DNA of 64,000 nucleotides. Origin: Pseudoalteromonas sp. GCY (GTDB taxonomy: Bacteria; Pseudomonadota; Gammaproteobacteria; Enterobacterales; Alteromonadaceae). Location of the stretch: assembly GCF_016695175.1 (NCBI RefSeq), contig NZ_CP068022.1, forward strand, positions 248,001 to 312,000, read 5' to 3'. The translations under genes and the position numbers were made by a program. The notes under the pieces were generated by a model. That model was not told where the DNA came from. It was given only the letters and a program-made list of their open reading frames with translations, and searched no databases. Positions 40,081 to 49,786 of this stretch are shown here, in pieces (positions within the stretch are counted from its first letter, which is position 1; every line of letters begins with the position of its first letter).

Positions 40081-41112
40081 ATGAGTAACGACAAAAAAAA
40101 ATGGACGCTCAAAAGCATTGCGGCGGAATTAGGCGTGTCAAATGCAACTGTATCGAATGCTTTTAACAGACCAGATCAACTCTCTAAATCCAAACGAGAA
40201 GAAATTTTAAAAGCCTGTAAAGAATTGGGTTATTTTGGACCTAACAAGGCAGCCCAATCGCTGCGTAAGGGCTCGTTTAACATTGTCGCGCTGGTACTAC
40301 CCGATAGCGTTGAATATATGGTATCAGATCCCGTTGCGAGTAGCTTTATGCGAGGAGTTGCAAGCGTTTTAGAAGCTCAGCATATTAACCTACTCTTGTT
40401 CTCAGGCACCGCAGATAATGTCGGAGACATTGTCGATTTCGTCGACGGCTTAATTTGTTATGGCCGCCCGCGTAATCCCAAGTTAATTGAGCATCTTGCG
40501 AATGTTAGCAAACAGGTTGTGACGGTTGACTTTGATTTGCCCGCGCATGCCAGTATTAATATCGACAACCAACAAGCCGCCTTTGATGTAGCGAGTAAAG
40601 CACTGAACGACGATAGTGATGTTGCTATTTTTGGTTTGAGATTATTAGACACTGATTTGCTATGCCGCGTATACGAGCAGAACCTAACAGACATAGAGAC
40701 CTCTATTGCACATCAGCGTTATAGCGGATATCTTAAAGCCATTGAAGAGCGTGGGTTAACACTTGGCGAAGACCGAGTGTGGAATATTCCTGAAAGCAGC
40801 GAAAGGTTTGCAAATATCGCCGCAAAAGAACTACTTAACCTCTCACCAAGGCCTAATACCGTACTGTGTATGAGTGACTTAATTGCACTACCGCTGTTAA
40901 GAGAAGCCAAAAAACTTGGTGTAAAGATACCACAGGAGCTTAAAGTCGTTGGTTTTGATGGCGTTGATGAAGCGCTACGCTTTAGCCCCAGCCTAACGAC
41001 CATTCATCAAAATAGTGAAGAAAAAGGCCGAGAAGCAGCCAAACTCTTCTTAGATAAAAGCGATGATAAAGTAATGCTTGGCTATACCTTAAAAATGGGG
41101 CAAAGCTGTTAG
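40081..41112 (+). CDS. LacI-family regulator, probable ScrR-type sucrose repressor
   Basis: A 343-residue regulator with the LacI helix-turn-helix and hinge (LKSIAAELGVSNATVSNAFN, ending AAQSLRKGS) and a sugar-binding core of the periplasmic-binding type (VALVLPDS, VVGFDGVDEALRFSPSLTTI). AAGGGG precedes the start. The adjacent genes are arsenic genes, which LacI proteins do not normally control; the sucrose genes begin 3 kb to the right and carry two LacI-type palindromes. I infer that it represses those. Sucrose regulons of Shewanella and Alteromonas use a LacI regulator called ScrR. Confidence 0.9.
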   Translation: MSNDKKKWTLKSIAAELGVSNATVSNAFNRPDQLSKSKREEILKACKELGYFGPNKAAQSLRKGSFNIVALVLPDSVEYMVSDPVASSFMRGVASVLEAQHINLLLFSGTADNVGDIVDFVDGLICYGRPRNPKLIEHLANVSKQVVTVDFDLPAHASINIDNQQAAFDVASKALNDDSDVAIFGLRLLDTDLLCRVYEQNLTDIETSIAHQRYSGYLKAIEERGLTLGEDRVWNIPESSERFANIAAKELLNLSPRPNTVLCMSDLIALPLLREAKKLGVKIPQELKVVGFDGVDEALRFSPSLTTIHQNSEEKGREAAKLFLDKSDDKVMLGYTLKMGQSC

Positions 41113-41126
41113 TTGCCCCCTATCAA

Positions 41127-42332
41127 TTAGACGCGACTGGGTAATCGGCAGGAAATGATCCCTGCCAACAACAACATCACACTTGATACCACTAAACAAG
41201 CCGCTAAGCCATACTCCAAAAAGATCCACCCTGACAATACTGTACCGACTAACCGCCCAATGGCGTTCGCCATATAATAGAAGCCCACATCAAGTGACAC
41301 TCCATCACTATCGGCCAAACTCACAATAAGATAGCTATGAAGGGATGAATTGATAGCAAACACAAAACCAAAGAGCAAAAGTCCACCTACTACGGCTAAG
41401 CTTGTCCAGAGCTGCGCTTGAAGTGAGATAGCAATCAACAGCGGAATAGCCGCTAAATACAACGCCCATCCGCTGACTTTACTTGGTGTTGATGCAAACG
41501 TATCACGACTAATAAATCTAGGTGTTGTTGATTGCACGATGCCATAACCGATAACCCAAGTAGCCATAAAACCACCAACCCACCAATGATCCCAACCGAA
41601 CTGCTGCGATAAAAAGACAGGAAGCGCAACCACAAACCAAACATCCCGTGCGGCAAATAAAAACAAGCGCGCGGCTGACAGCATATTAATTGCTCGGCTT
41701 TTTGAAAATACATCGCTAAATTTGGGTTTGCTTTTAGCCTTGCCTAAATCGCTTTTTAAGCTGATAAGGCTAAATAGCCACACTAATAGCAACATGATTG
41801 CCATCAACCACATCGCGCCGGTAAAGCCAAGTAAGGTAAGCAACAGTCCACCGAGAAAAAATCCGACGCCTTTTAGCGCATTTTTAGAGCCGGTAAGTAT
41901 TGCTACCCACTTAAACAAGGTCCCTTCTTCACCCGATTTTACGATGGCCTTTATCGCACTTTTGGCACTCATTTTATTAAGATCTTTGGCGATACCTGAG
42001 AGTGCCTGAGCAGTCATAACATAAGGCACGGTGAGCCAATGCGCTGGGACTACCAACATCAATAATGCCGCTATTTGTAAGCCTAGCCCAATATTCATAG
42101 TGCGGTTTAAGCCAATTCGTGCGCCAAGCCATCCTCCAAATAAATTGGTGACAACACCAAAAATTTCATAAAAGAGAAATAGCATGGCGATTTCAAGCGG
42201 GTTATAACCCGCTTGATGAAAGTAAAGCACCACCAACATTCTGAGCGCACCATCCGTTAAGGTGAACGCCCAATAGTTGCCTGTCACAATGAGGTACTGC
42301 TTGATATCTTGAGGTAAAGTGCTCAGCTGCAT
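41127..42332 (-). CDS. arsJ: Organoarsenical efflux permease ArsJ (MFS)
   Basis: A 401-residue MFS permease beginning LPQDIKQYLIVTGNYWAFTLTDGALRMLVVLYFHQ, a start characteristic of ArsJ, with 11-12 hydrophobic segments. ArsJ exports 1-arseno-3-phosphoglycerate, formed when a GAPDH uses arsenate in place of phosphate; the product breaks down outside the cell, so arsenate is removed. The partner GAPDH gene lies six bases upstream and the ArsR-containing regulator precedes it, forming one three-gene minus-strand operon. Confidence 0.92.
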   Translation of the reverse strand: MQLSTLPQDIKQYLIVTGNYWAFTLTDGALRMLVVLYFHQAGYNPLEIAMLFLFYEIFGVVTNLFGGWLGARIGLNRTMNIGLGLQIAALLMLVVPAHWLTVPYVMTAQALSGIAKDLNKMSAKSAIKAIVKSGEEGTLFKWVAILTGSKNALKGVGFFLGGLLLTLLGFTGAMWLMAIMLLLVWLFSLISLKSDLGKAKSKPKFSDVFSKSRAINMLSAARLFLFAARDVWFVVALPVFLSQQFGWDHWWVGGFMATWVIGYGIVQSTTPRFISRDTFASTPSKVSGWALYLAAIPLLIAISLQAQLWTSLAVVGGLLLFGFVFAINSSLHSYLIVSLADSDGVSLDVGFYYMANAIGRLVGTVLSGWIFLEYGLAACLVVSSVMLLLAGIISCRLPSRV

Positions 42333-42338
42333 AATGTC

Positions 42339-43349
42339 TTATTCGCCTAACGACAATCCGACTTTACGTACTAATTCCGCAGTACGATTTGCATAACCCC
42401 ACTCGTTGTCATACCACACGTACAACTTAACCTGAGTACCATTAACTACCATTGTAGATAACGCATCGACGATGCTAGAGCGAGGATCCGTTTTATAGTC
42501 AATAGAAACTAATGGTCTTGATTCATAACCTAAAATTCCGTTAAGCTCAGTAGCAGCAGCTTGCGCCATCCAGTGGTTAATCTCTTCCACTGTAGTTGGC
42601 CGTTCAACCTCAAACACGCAGTCTGTTAATGAAGCATTCGCCAACGGAACACGAACAGCGTGACCATTTAGCTTACCTTTTAATTCTGGAAAGATATGGG
42701 TAATAGCAGTCGCTGAACCCGTTGTTGTCGGAATTAAACTCATGCCACAGGCTCGCGCACGGCGTAAATCCTTATGTGGCGCATCCAAAATGGTTTGCGT
42801 GTTGGTGATGTCGTGAATAGTCGTCATCGAACCGTGCTTTATGCCGATGTTTTGTTGCAGGACTTTTACGACTGGCGCTAAGCAGTTCGTGGTACAAGAA
42901 GCGGCCGTAACGATTTGGTGGGGCATGTCGTCGTATAGATGGTCATTCACTCCCATCACAATATTCAATACTCCTTCTTCTTTTACCGGTGCCGTAACAA
43001 CAACACGCTTAACGCCTTGCTCTAAATACTGTTGCAGCAAAGCTTTGGTTTTCATTTTGCCGGATGCTTCGATCACTACGTCACATTGAGACCAGTCGGT
43101 TTGCGCAATCTCTTTGTTTTGAGTCACCGACAACACAGTTTCACCTACTTGGATCTGTTCACCTTGAAAAGACACACTGTGATGCCATTTACCATGGACA
43201 GAATCAAACTCTAGCAAGTGTGCTAGGGTTTCTGCATTGCCCGCAGGATCGTTAATTTGTACAAACTCGATTTCAGGCCAGTCAAAGCTAGCGCGAAGCG
43301 CCAAACGCCCCATTCGACCAAAACCATTGATCCCTACTTTAATCGTCAT
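42339..43349 (-). CDS. ArsJ-associated glyceraldehyde-3-phosphate dehydrogenase
   Basis: A 336-residue GAPDH: NAD-binding start [16 protein letters not shown], catalytic Cys in [15 protein letters not shown], catalytic His in the [16 protein letters not shown] region, and [15 protein letters not shown] at the end. Its place between arsJ and an arsR-type gene identifies it as the arsenate-resistance paralogue that makes 1-arseno-3-phosphoglycerate, rather than the housekeeping GapA. It is in an operon with arsJ (six-base gap) and the fusion regulator (21-base gap). Confidence 0.93.
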   Translation of the reverse strand: MTIKVGINGFGRMGRLALRASFDWPEIEFVQINDPAGNAETLAHLLEFDSVHGKWHHSVSFQGEQIQVGETVLSVTQNKEIAQTDWSQCDVVIEASGKMKTKALLQQYLEQGVKRVVVTAPVKEEGVLNIVMGVNDHLYDDMPHQIVTAASCTTNCLAPVVKVLQQNIGIKHGSMTTIHDITNTQTILDAPHKDLRRARACGMSLIPTTTGSATAITHIFPELKGKLNGHAVRVPLANASLTDCVFEVERPTTVEEINHWMAQAAATELNGILGYESRPLVSIDYKTDPRSSIVDALSTMVVNGTQVKLYVWYDNEWGYANRTAELVRKVGLSLGE

Positions 43350-43370
43350 AAGAACTCCAAAATCTAATTA

Positions 43371-44132
43371 TTAGTTACAGCAAGTTGCCATGCGTGTTGG
43401 GCGTTCGCCCATCGCATTTAGCCTCACTAACTCAGCTTTTATATAATCTGGTTGATGCATAACCGTGGCGTTTATCACCGCCTTCATCCATAGCGGTAGT
43501 GTTGGGTTTATAGAATAAAATACCCATTGTTTTTGCTTGCGATCACATAGAATTCCAGCCTTCTTCAGCTGCGCTAAATGCCGTGAAACCTTGGGTTGGC
43601 TATCTTGTTCAAGCGCAGCCATTAGCTCGCAAACACATAGCTCACCTTCCACCATCAACATGGCAAGCGTTTTTAAGCGGATCTCATCCGCTAGGGATTT
43701 ATAAAATTGCAAGGGTGTAAGTAGCGTATGTTGTGGCTTACCTTCGCGTAGTAGGGAAATAACTTGTTCATTGATGTCGAACAAGGTTTGCTCATAAGCG
43801 TTATTGCGACTTCGCTCAGCTGGACTCGCAATATCCCACGCAAGGACATGTTGTCCTTGCAGTTTACCTTCGCATTCAGATTGCACTTCAGAGCATAAAG
43901 TTACCACCACATCAAAGTGTTCGTCCTTATACTCATTGAGGTGTTTACTGTACAGGTTGTCCGTATTAATCCCTAAACGGCGTAGCATTGAAAGCGTAGT
44001 CGCATTCACGGTGCTCGGCTTAGTGCCTGCACTATAGGCATGAACATCCGAACCGCCATGAAAGTTAGCTAGCGCCTGTGCTAAGATTGACCGCGTTGAG
44101 TTTCCAGAACAAAGAAAAAGTATCTTCATCAT
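43371..44132 (-). CDS. Fusion protein: thioredoxin-type arsenate reductase domain + ArsR repressor
   Basis: A 253-residue two-domain protein. Residues 1-130 are a low-molecular-weight-phosphatase fold with the loop LFLCSGNSTRS (Cys8, Arg14) and cysteines at 80 and 87, matching by spacing the Cys10/Cys82/Cys89 set of thioredoxin-coupled ArsC. Residues 140-253 are an ArsR/SmtB winged helix (ELCVCELMAALEQDSQPKVS) with a Cys-x-Cys pair (166, 168) as likely As(III) site and a Cys-Cys pair at the C terminus. It heads the arsJ operon and probably represses it through the dyad just upstream. Whether the reductase domain is active is not known. Confidence 0.88.
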   Translation of the reverse strand: MMKILFLCSGNSTRSILAQALANFHGGSDVHAYSAGTKPSTVNATTLSMLRRLGINTDNLYSKHLNEYKDEHFDVVVTLCSEVQSECEGKLQGQHVLAWDIASPAERSRNNAYEQTLFDINEQVISLLREGKPQHTLLTPLQFYKSLADEIRLKTLAMLMVEGELCVCELMAALEQDSQPKVSRHLAQLKKAGILCDRKQKQWVFYSINPTLPLWMKAVINATVMHQPDYIKAELVRLNAMGERPTRMATCCN

Positions 44133-44149
44133 CGCATAACAAATTAATT

Positions 44150-44169
44150 ATATAACTTTATTGTTATAT
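44150..44169. promoter_or_regulatory. ArsR-type operator before the arsenic operon
   Basis: ATATAAC-TTTATT-GTTATAT is a perfect 7+6+7 dyad 18 bases upstream of the fusion-gene start, in an AT-rich promoter region. ArsR/SmtB operators typically are imperfect dyads of this kind. Confidence 0.65.
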
Positions 44170-44313
44170 AACTACCCCACTATGTCAATTACGCTTTGTT
44201 GATATTTATCTATACATAGCAGCTCGCCTAAGATTGCGAGCCGCTACCAAGGATAATCGATGTTGAGGTACTTAAAGCGACTTTCTACGCGCAACTTTGG
44301 CTCCTAGCTATGG

Positions 44314-45783
44314 TTAGGAAAGCAGCGATTGAATGTTATAGCTCTGCTCTGTGGCGTTTTCAGAAGTTTTAATCATGGCTTCATCTTTTGCGAGATCAAC
44401 TAGCAACTCCGCTTTTGCATTATAGCCTTCCCAAGTTATAACCAGATTTGAGCCTTGGCATGTTAATGTAAAATTGCCATCAAATGCGCAGCAAGTATTA
44501 CGCAATTTAATTAGAGTTTGCAGACCCTTCACGACAGGTTTATCGAGTGCGGCTTCCACCATCGCTACATCCAAATAAGGGCGGTTGATATCGCGCCCAA
44601 CATTACTTTTTTCTAGGAGCGCCATGTCATTTTCCATCGCCAATAGACCACCGTAATAGACTTGTGGTACTCCAGGGCAAAAGAACTGAATTGCTCTTGC
44701 TACCAAATAATAAAAATCATGCTTCCCTAAGGCTTCATAATAACTGCAATTGACTTGATACAAGTCGACATTGCTCGCTGCAGCGCCGGTTGCCTTGCGA
44801 CTTTGGCCTTTACTGTTGCTATGGATCTGCTCAACCAAAGCATCAATTTGATTAGCATCGAGTAACCCTGGTTTATCCCCTTCAGGCCCTGCGTCAATAA
44901 TGCCAATTCCGTCATGAGTATCCAGCACGGTTAGACAATTACGCGGCGCAATGTCCAACCACTGGGCTAAAGCCGAGAAATCTTTATTGAATAAACTGTG
45001 TAAAATAAGCGGAGGGAGCGCAAAGTCATAAACACGGTCGACTTTGCTGGCAACCTCTACTTGAGTTTTGTAATAACTGTGAATTTCGGCAATCGTTTCC
45101 ATGCCAAGCTCGTTGGCACGCTTAGATAATTGATTGATAAAAGAAAAGGCCTCATCAGTCATAAAACAGCTAGTATTTGCGCGTTTGATTGCATATCCAG
45201 CGGCATCTAATCGAATAATTTTCACTCCACTGTCTGCAAACAATGTTAAGACTTTTTCTAAGTAAGCTCGCCCCGCTTCTGCCTCGACATTAATATCTAT
45301 TTGGTTATCAGTAAAAGTGGTCCAAAAGTCTACAACTTCGCCACTCGCTAACGTCTTTTTAGAAAAGCAACTTCCCGGCCTCGGACGATAAATTGCTTTA
45401 GCTTGAGCTTGCGTTATGCCATCAGGAAAGACATCTTCCTCTTTTAAAAACATCGACCAAAACTGTGACTCTCGGCCATGAGCCAACACATCTACAAATT
45501 CCGCAGACTCTCCTGATACATGGTTAACGATAAGATCAGCCATTACCTCAGAATGCTCGGCAATCGATTTGATATGTTGCCAATCGCCCAATCGCTCATC
45601 GACTTTGGCATGGTCAATCGGGTCAAACCCCGCGTCACTGCCATCAATTGGATAGTAAAAAGGCAAAATGTGGACACCACCAAATAGTCCAGCTAACGGG
45701 CCCGTTAGTAACGTATTTAATTGTGCAAGGCCGCCGCCAGAAAGGCGATCAGCATACGTGATCAACTGAACTTGGTTTTTCAT
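44314..45783 (-). CDS. Sucrose phosphorylase (GH13_18)
   Basis: A 489-residue cytosolic enzyme that splits sucrose with phosphate into glucose-1-phosphate and fructose. The N-terminal ITYADRLSGGGLAQLNTLL and the catalytic residues Asp193 (IIRLDAAGYAIKR), Glu233 (TIAEIHSYYK) and Asp291 (VLDTHDGIG) are in the positions known for the bifidobacterial enzyme, shifted by one. It is divergent from an MFS permease gene, with a LacI-type operator in the gap. The product fructose would be taken by the PfkB kinase of the same regulon. Related names are scrP, sucP and gtfA. Confidence 0.95.
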   Translation of the reverse strand: MKNQVQLITYADRLSGGGLAQLNTLLTGPLAGLFGGVHILPFYYPIDGSDAGFDPIDHAKVDERLGDWQHIKSIAEHSEVMADLIVNHVSGESAEFVDVLAHGRESQFWSMFLKEEDVFPDGITQAQAKAIYRPRPGSCFSKKTLASGEVVDFWTTFTDNQIDINVEAEAGRAYLEKVLTLFADSGVKIIRLDAAGYAIKRANTSCFMTDEAFSFINQLSKRANELGMETIAEIHSYYKTQVEVASKVDRVYDFALPPLILHSLFNKDFSALAQWLDIAPRNCLTVLDTHDGIGIIDAGPEGDKPGLLDANQIDALVEQIHSNSKGQSRKATGAAASNVDLYQVNCSYYEALGKHDFYYLVARAIQFFCPGVPQVYYGGLLAMENDMALLEKSNVGRDINRPYLDVAMVEAALDKPVVKGLQTLIKLRNTCCAFDGNFTLTCQGSNLVITWEGYNAKAELLVDLAKDEAMIKTSENATEQSYNIQSLLS

Positions 45784-45808
45784 AATTTACTCATTAAAAA
45801 AGTTGAGA

Positions 45809-45822
45809 CTTAATCGATTAAG
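45809..45822. promoter_or_regulatory. LacI-type operator at the sucrose phosphorylase/permease promoter
   Basis: CTTAATCGATTAAG is a perfect 14-base palindrome with the central CG typical of LacI-family sites. It lies 26 bases upstream of the phosphorylase start and in the shared divergent region with the permease gene. The same core recurs before the TonB receptor. Confidence 0.8.
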
Positions 45823-45970
45823 CTATATCTTTAATCATGAACAAACAATAATCAAGTTTTATCGTAGCGTTCTACTAAATATAATTCGCTTGATGCAGAT
45901 TAGTATTACACTCAGTCTAATGCAAAGAAGTAGACCAGCTACATAACAAAGCCCTTCAAAGAGGTGAACA

Positions 45971-47197
45971 ATGAGCAGCAAGTCGAATCACACTCAGCTC
46001 AACACGTTGCGCTGGTTAACTTATATGATGTTTTTGATGTTTGCGATGACATCAGACGCCGTTGGCGTGATCATTCCAACACTGATCAGCGAATACCAAC
46101 TTAGCATGACCCAAGCAAGCGCATTTCACTATGCCCCAATGATTTTAATTGCCTTTAGCGGCTTATGTTTAGGATTTTTAGCAGATAAAATAGGTCGCAA
46201 GCTCACCGTGTTAATTGGCCTAATGCTATTTTCATCAGCATGTTTTCTGTTCGCATTGGGTGAAACCTTCACCATGTTTTTAGTGCTTTTGTGTGTCGTT
46301 GGGTTAGCCATTGGCCTATTTAAAACAGGGGCCCTCGCCCTCCTCGGCGATATTTCTAACAGCGCACAAGAACATACTCAAACCATGAATAAAGTCGAAG
46401 GCTTTTTTGCCATTGGCGCGATAATTGGTCCTGCAATTGTCAGTTATCTGTTGGTGCAGGGTGTAAGTTGGACCTATCTTTATGTGCTTGCTGGTGGGCT
46501 GTGCTTAATACTGAGTATCGTGACTTTAAACACTGAGTTTCCCAAACTCAATGCAGCAAGTGCACAAAACAATGCAGGTCTATCTCACACTGCAGCGATG
46601 CTCAAGAACAAGTATGCACTTGGCTTTTCCCTCGCCATAGCACTCTACGTTGCAACTGAAGTGGCAATTTATGTCTGGATGCCCACTTTATTACAGGATT
46701 ACCAAGGTGATTTAACTTGGCTTGCAACTTATGCATTAACCATCTTTTTTATTTTACGTGCAGTCGGTCGCTTTATGGCTGTATGGCTACTCGCTAAGTA
46801 TCGTTGGCAAAGCGTGATGCTAGCACTAAGCTTTGCTATATTTGTATGCTATTTTTTAACTTATCTTTATGGCGTTAATGCCGCCATCTATACGCTCCCG
46901 CTGAGTGGTTTATTTATGTCTATGATTTACCCAACATTAAACTCAAAAGGTATCTCTTGTTTTGACAAAGCTCAGCATGGTTCTGTTGCTGGTGTGATGT
47001 TATTCTTTACCGCGCTCTCTGCAGCCTTAGCACCACTTCTGATGGGGATGGTGAGCGATTATTTTGGCCATGTTAGCTACGGTTTTGTACTCGCTACGGG
47101 GTTTGCTTTTTTACTCTTTGCGGCCATGCTATACAACTGGTTAAAGGACCCTGCCCGCTTGCCTCTGAGCCAAAACGATAAGTTGCAGCGAGTATAA
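45971..47197 (+). CDS. MFS sugar permease, probable sucrose importer
   Basis: A 408-residue 12-helix major-facilitator protein with the loop-2/3 signature GFLADKIGRKLTVLIG. It lies divergent from sucrose phosphorylase and upstream of a TonB receptor and a fructokinase, which points to sucrose as the substrate across the inner membrane (the Shewanella counterpart is called ScrT). AGAGGTG precedes the ATG. Substrate is inferred from context only. Confidence 0.85.
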   Translation: MSSKSNHTQLNTLRWLTYMMFLMFAMTSDAVGVIIPTLISEYQLSMTQASAFHYAPMILIAFSGLCLGFLADKIGRKLTVLIGLMLFSSACFLFALGETFTMFLVLLCVVGLAIGLFKTGALALLGDISNSAQEHTQTMNKVEGFFAIGAIIGPAIVSYLLVQGVSWTYLYVLAGGLCLILSIVTLNTEFPKLNAASAQNNAGLSHTAAMLKNKYALGFSLAIALYVATEVAIYVWMPTLLQDYQGDLTWLATYALTIFFILRAVGRFMAVWLLAKYRWQSVMLALSFAIFVCYFLTYLYGVNAAIYTLPLSGLFMSMIYPTLNSKGISCFDKAQHGSVAGVMLFFTALSAALAPLLMGMVSDYFGHVSYGFVLATGFAFLLFAAMLYNWLKDPARLPLSQNDKLQRV

Positions 47198-47306
47198 CGC
47201 CTCCAACCACAAATTTTTCGCAGGTTAAAATTCATAAAAACCAACGTATTAAAATTTTGTTTGAATTATTGATTAATTTTTAATTGCAACTAAATTAAAT
47301 TGTGCT

Positions 47307-47338
47307 AAAAATAAACTTAATCGATTAAGTTTATTTTT
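47307..47338. promoter_or_regulatory. LacI-type operator before the TonB receptor (32-base perfect palindrome)
   Basis: The core CTTAATCGATTAAG, identical to the site at 45809, is extended on both sides by complementary A/T blocks so that positions 47307-47338 form one perfect palindrome. It is 40 bases upstream of the receptor start. It should mark the receptor-fructokinase operon as part of the same regulon. Confidence 0.8.
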
Positions 47339-47377
47339 AATAGACCGCACGAGTTTGACAACGACAACAAGAGGCAA

Positions 47378-49771
47378 ATGATGACAACAATCAAAACCAC
47401 CCTATTTACACTCAGCGCACTCACGCTTGCAATCTCTCACTCGGCGGCCGCTGAAGACAAAACACACACTAAGCCTGCCGATGGCTTCGAGAAAATAGTC
47501 GTAACGGGTGTACCAATGCGCACCACAATCATGGAATCGAGTGTTTCTGTTAGCAGCATAGGATTGGAGCAAATCTCTGTTGCAACGCCAAGAACTTCCG
47601 CTGAAGCATTCAAACTAATCCCAGGTGTAAGATCCGAATCAACAGGTGGTGAAGGTAATGCAAATATCGCTGTACGTGGTCTTCCCGTCGCATCTGGTGG
47701 CGCTAAGTTTTTGCAGCTACAAGAAGACGGCTTGCCGATTTTGCAGTTTGGTGACATCGCTTTTGGTAACGCCGATATTTTTATGCGCCTTGATAATACC
47801 GTGGAATCAATTGAGTCTATTCGTGGTGGCTCGGCTTCTACTGCCGCCAGCGACGCTCCGGGTGGCATTATCAACTTGATTTCAAAAACGGGTGAAAATG
47901 AATCAGGCAGCGTTGCCACCACATTTGGTTTAGATTATGACGAGTTTAGAACCGATTTTGAGTATGGTAGTTATTTAAGTGACGACATAAGATTTCATAT
48001 CGGTGGCTTTGTGCGCCAAGGTGAAGGCCCGCGTGACACTGGCTATACCGCAAATAAAGGCGGCCAAATAAAAGCCAATATCACCAAGGAATTTGAAAGT
48101 GGCTACGTTCGTTTGTACGTAAAACATCTTGATGATAAAACTGCAGGCTACCTCCCTATGCCAATGTATTCTAATGGCGACTCCATCAGCGGCTTTGATG
48201 TGCTTTCAGATACGCCTCACTCTGTTTATTTCACCGCAACGCAAGGCTTAGGTGGTAACAATCAAATTCGTCAAGGGGATATGCGAGACGGAATGCACCC
48301 AGTTGTTGATAGTATTGGCTTTGAAGCAAATTTCGATCTAGGTAATGACTGGCAAATCGAAAACAGATCCAGAAAGTCGAGTATCTCTGGCACATTTATG
48401 TCGCCTTTCCCCGCTGAGGTTGCTAATAGCCAAGCAATTGCCGAGAGCATAGCAGGTACAGGTGCAACGCTCTCCTTTGCCAACGGACCAAATGCAAATC
48501 AAGCGTTCAATCAAGCACTGCTAATGCGCGTTCATACCTTTGAAGTGGAAATGAATGATTTCGACAACATCATGAATGACCTAAAGCTCACCAAATCATT
48601 TAGTACTGACACATCGGTCACCTTCGGCTACTTCATGTCATCGCAAAATATCAATATGTCTTGGTTATGGAATTCATACTTGCTCGAGGTTAAAGGAGAT
48701 AACGCAGCGCTTGTTAATGTGGCCGCTGCGGATGGCACTGCATACTCTGAAAACGGATTATATGCCTACGGTACGCCCTATTGGGGAAATTGCTGTCAGC
48801 GCAACTACGACACAGAATACGATACTCGTGCCCCATATATCGCCTTTTCAACGAAGCTTGGCGATATTTCAGTTGATGCGAGTGTGCGTCATGATTCAGG
48901 TAAAGCGACAGGTACATTTGCAGGTGCTGTAACATCTCGTGTAGATATCAACCGTGATGGCACTATTTCAAAGCCAGAGGAGCAAGTTGCAGCCATCGAT
49001 CTCGCTAATCCTAATGTGGTTAATTACGATTGGAGCTACACAAGTTACTCTGTCGGCGCAAACTACCAAATGACCTCAAGCAGCGCCATATTCGGCAGAT
49101 TCAGTGAGGGCGGTCGTGCAAATGCAGATAGACTATTGTTCGGTAAAGTGAATATTGATGGCAGTGTTGCTGATGAAGATGCTGTGGATGAAGTGACACA
49201 ATATGAATTTGGTATCAAACAAAAGTTTGAACAAGGTCGTCTATTTGCAACTTTATTTTACGCCGAAACAGAAGAGCAAAACTTTGAGGCAACCAGCCAA
49301 AAGTTCTTTGACAGGCAATACGAAGCACAAGGTATTGAACTTGAAGGTGTCTATTTTATTGGCTCCTTCGACTTACGAGGTAGCTTGACTTGGACCGATG
49401 CTGAAATCGCAAAAGATGCACTCACTCCCGAAGTCGAGGGTAACACGCCAAGACGGCAAGCTGACTTTGTTTACTCCTTATTGGGTAAATATAACTTCGA
49501 TCAAGGTGCTATCGGTTTAAGCCTAATCGGCACCACTGACGCGTACGCACAAGACAACAACGATTTAAAATTTGACGGTTACACTCAGGTCAACGCGTTT
49601 GCAAGTTATGATCTGACTGAACGCTTCAATATCGCGTTAAACGTAAACAACCTCTTTGATACCACTGGATTAACAGAAGCCGAGGAAGGCGTAATTCCAA
49701 CTAACAATATTATTCGCGCTCGCAGTATTAACGGCAGAACTACGTCTGTCACTTTAAAATACCGTTTCTAA
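47378..49771 (+). CDS. TonB-dependent receptor, probable outer-membrane sucrose transporter
   Basis: A 797-residue TonB-dependent receptor: signal peptide (cleavage near SAAAEDK), TonB-box-like start (FEKIVVTG), plug domain to about residue 170 (AFKLIPGVRSESTGGEGNANIAVRGLP, shortened here to its features: conserved P-G-V and R-G-L) and a barrel ending in TSVTLKYRF. It stands between the sugar permease and the fructokinase and has a LacI-type operator, so it probably imports sucrose or related oligosaccharides across the outer membrane. Confidence 0.9.
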   Translation: MMTTIKTTLFTLSALTLAISHSAAAEDKTHTKPADGFEKIVVTGVPMRTTIMESSVSVSSIGLEQISVATPRTSAEAFKLIPGVRSESTGGEGNANIAVRGLPVASGGAKFLQLQEDGLPILQFGDIAFGNADIFMRLDNTVESIESIRGGSASTAASDAPGGIINLISKTGENESGSVATTFGLDYDEFRTDFEYGSYLSDDIRFHIGGFVRQGEGPRDTGYTANKGGQIKANITKEFESGYVRLYVKHLDDKTAGYLPMPMYSNGDSISGFDVLSDTPHSVYFTATQGLGGNNQIRQGDMRDGMHPVVDSIGFEANFDLGNDWQIENRSRKSSISGTFMSPFPAEVANSQAIAESIAGTGATLSFANGPNANQAFNQALLMRVHTFEVEMNDFDNIMNDLKLTKSFSTDTSVTFGYFMSSQNINMSWLWNSYLLEVKGDNAALVNVAAADGTAYSENGLYAYGTPYWGNCCQRNYDTEYDTRAPYIAFSTKLGDISVDASVRHDSGKATGTFAGAVTSRVDINRDGTISKPEEQVAAIDLANPNVVNYDWSYTSYSVGANYQMTSSSAIFGRFSEGGRANADRLLFGKVNIDGSVADEDAVDEVTQYEFGIKQKFEQGRLFATLFYAETEEQNFEATSQKFFDRQYEAQGIELEGVYFIGSFDLRGSLTWTDAEIAKDALTPEVEGNTPRRQADFVYSLLGKYNFDQGAIGLSLIGTTDAYAQDNNDLKFDGYTQVNAFASYDLTERFNIALNVNNLFDTTGLTEAEEGVIPTNNIIRARSINGRTTSVTLKYRF

Positions 49772-49786
49772 TTAGAGGTAGTAGTT

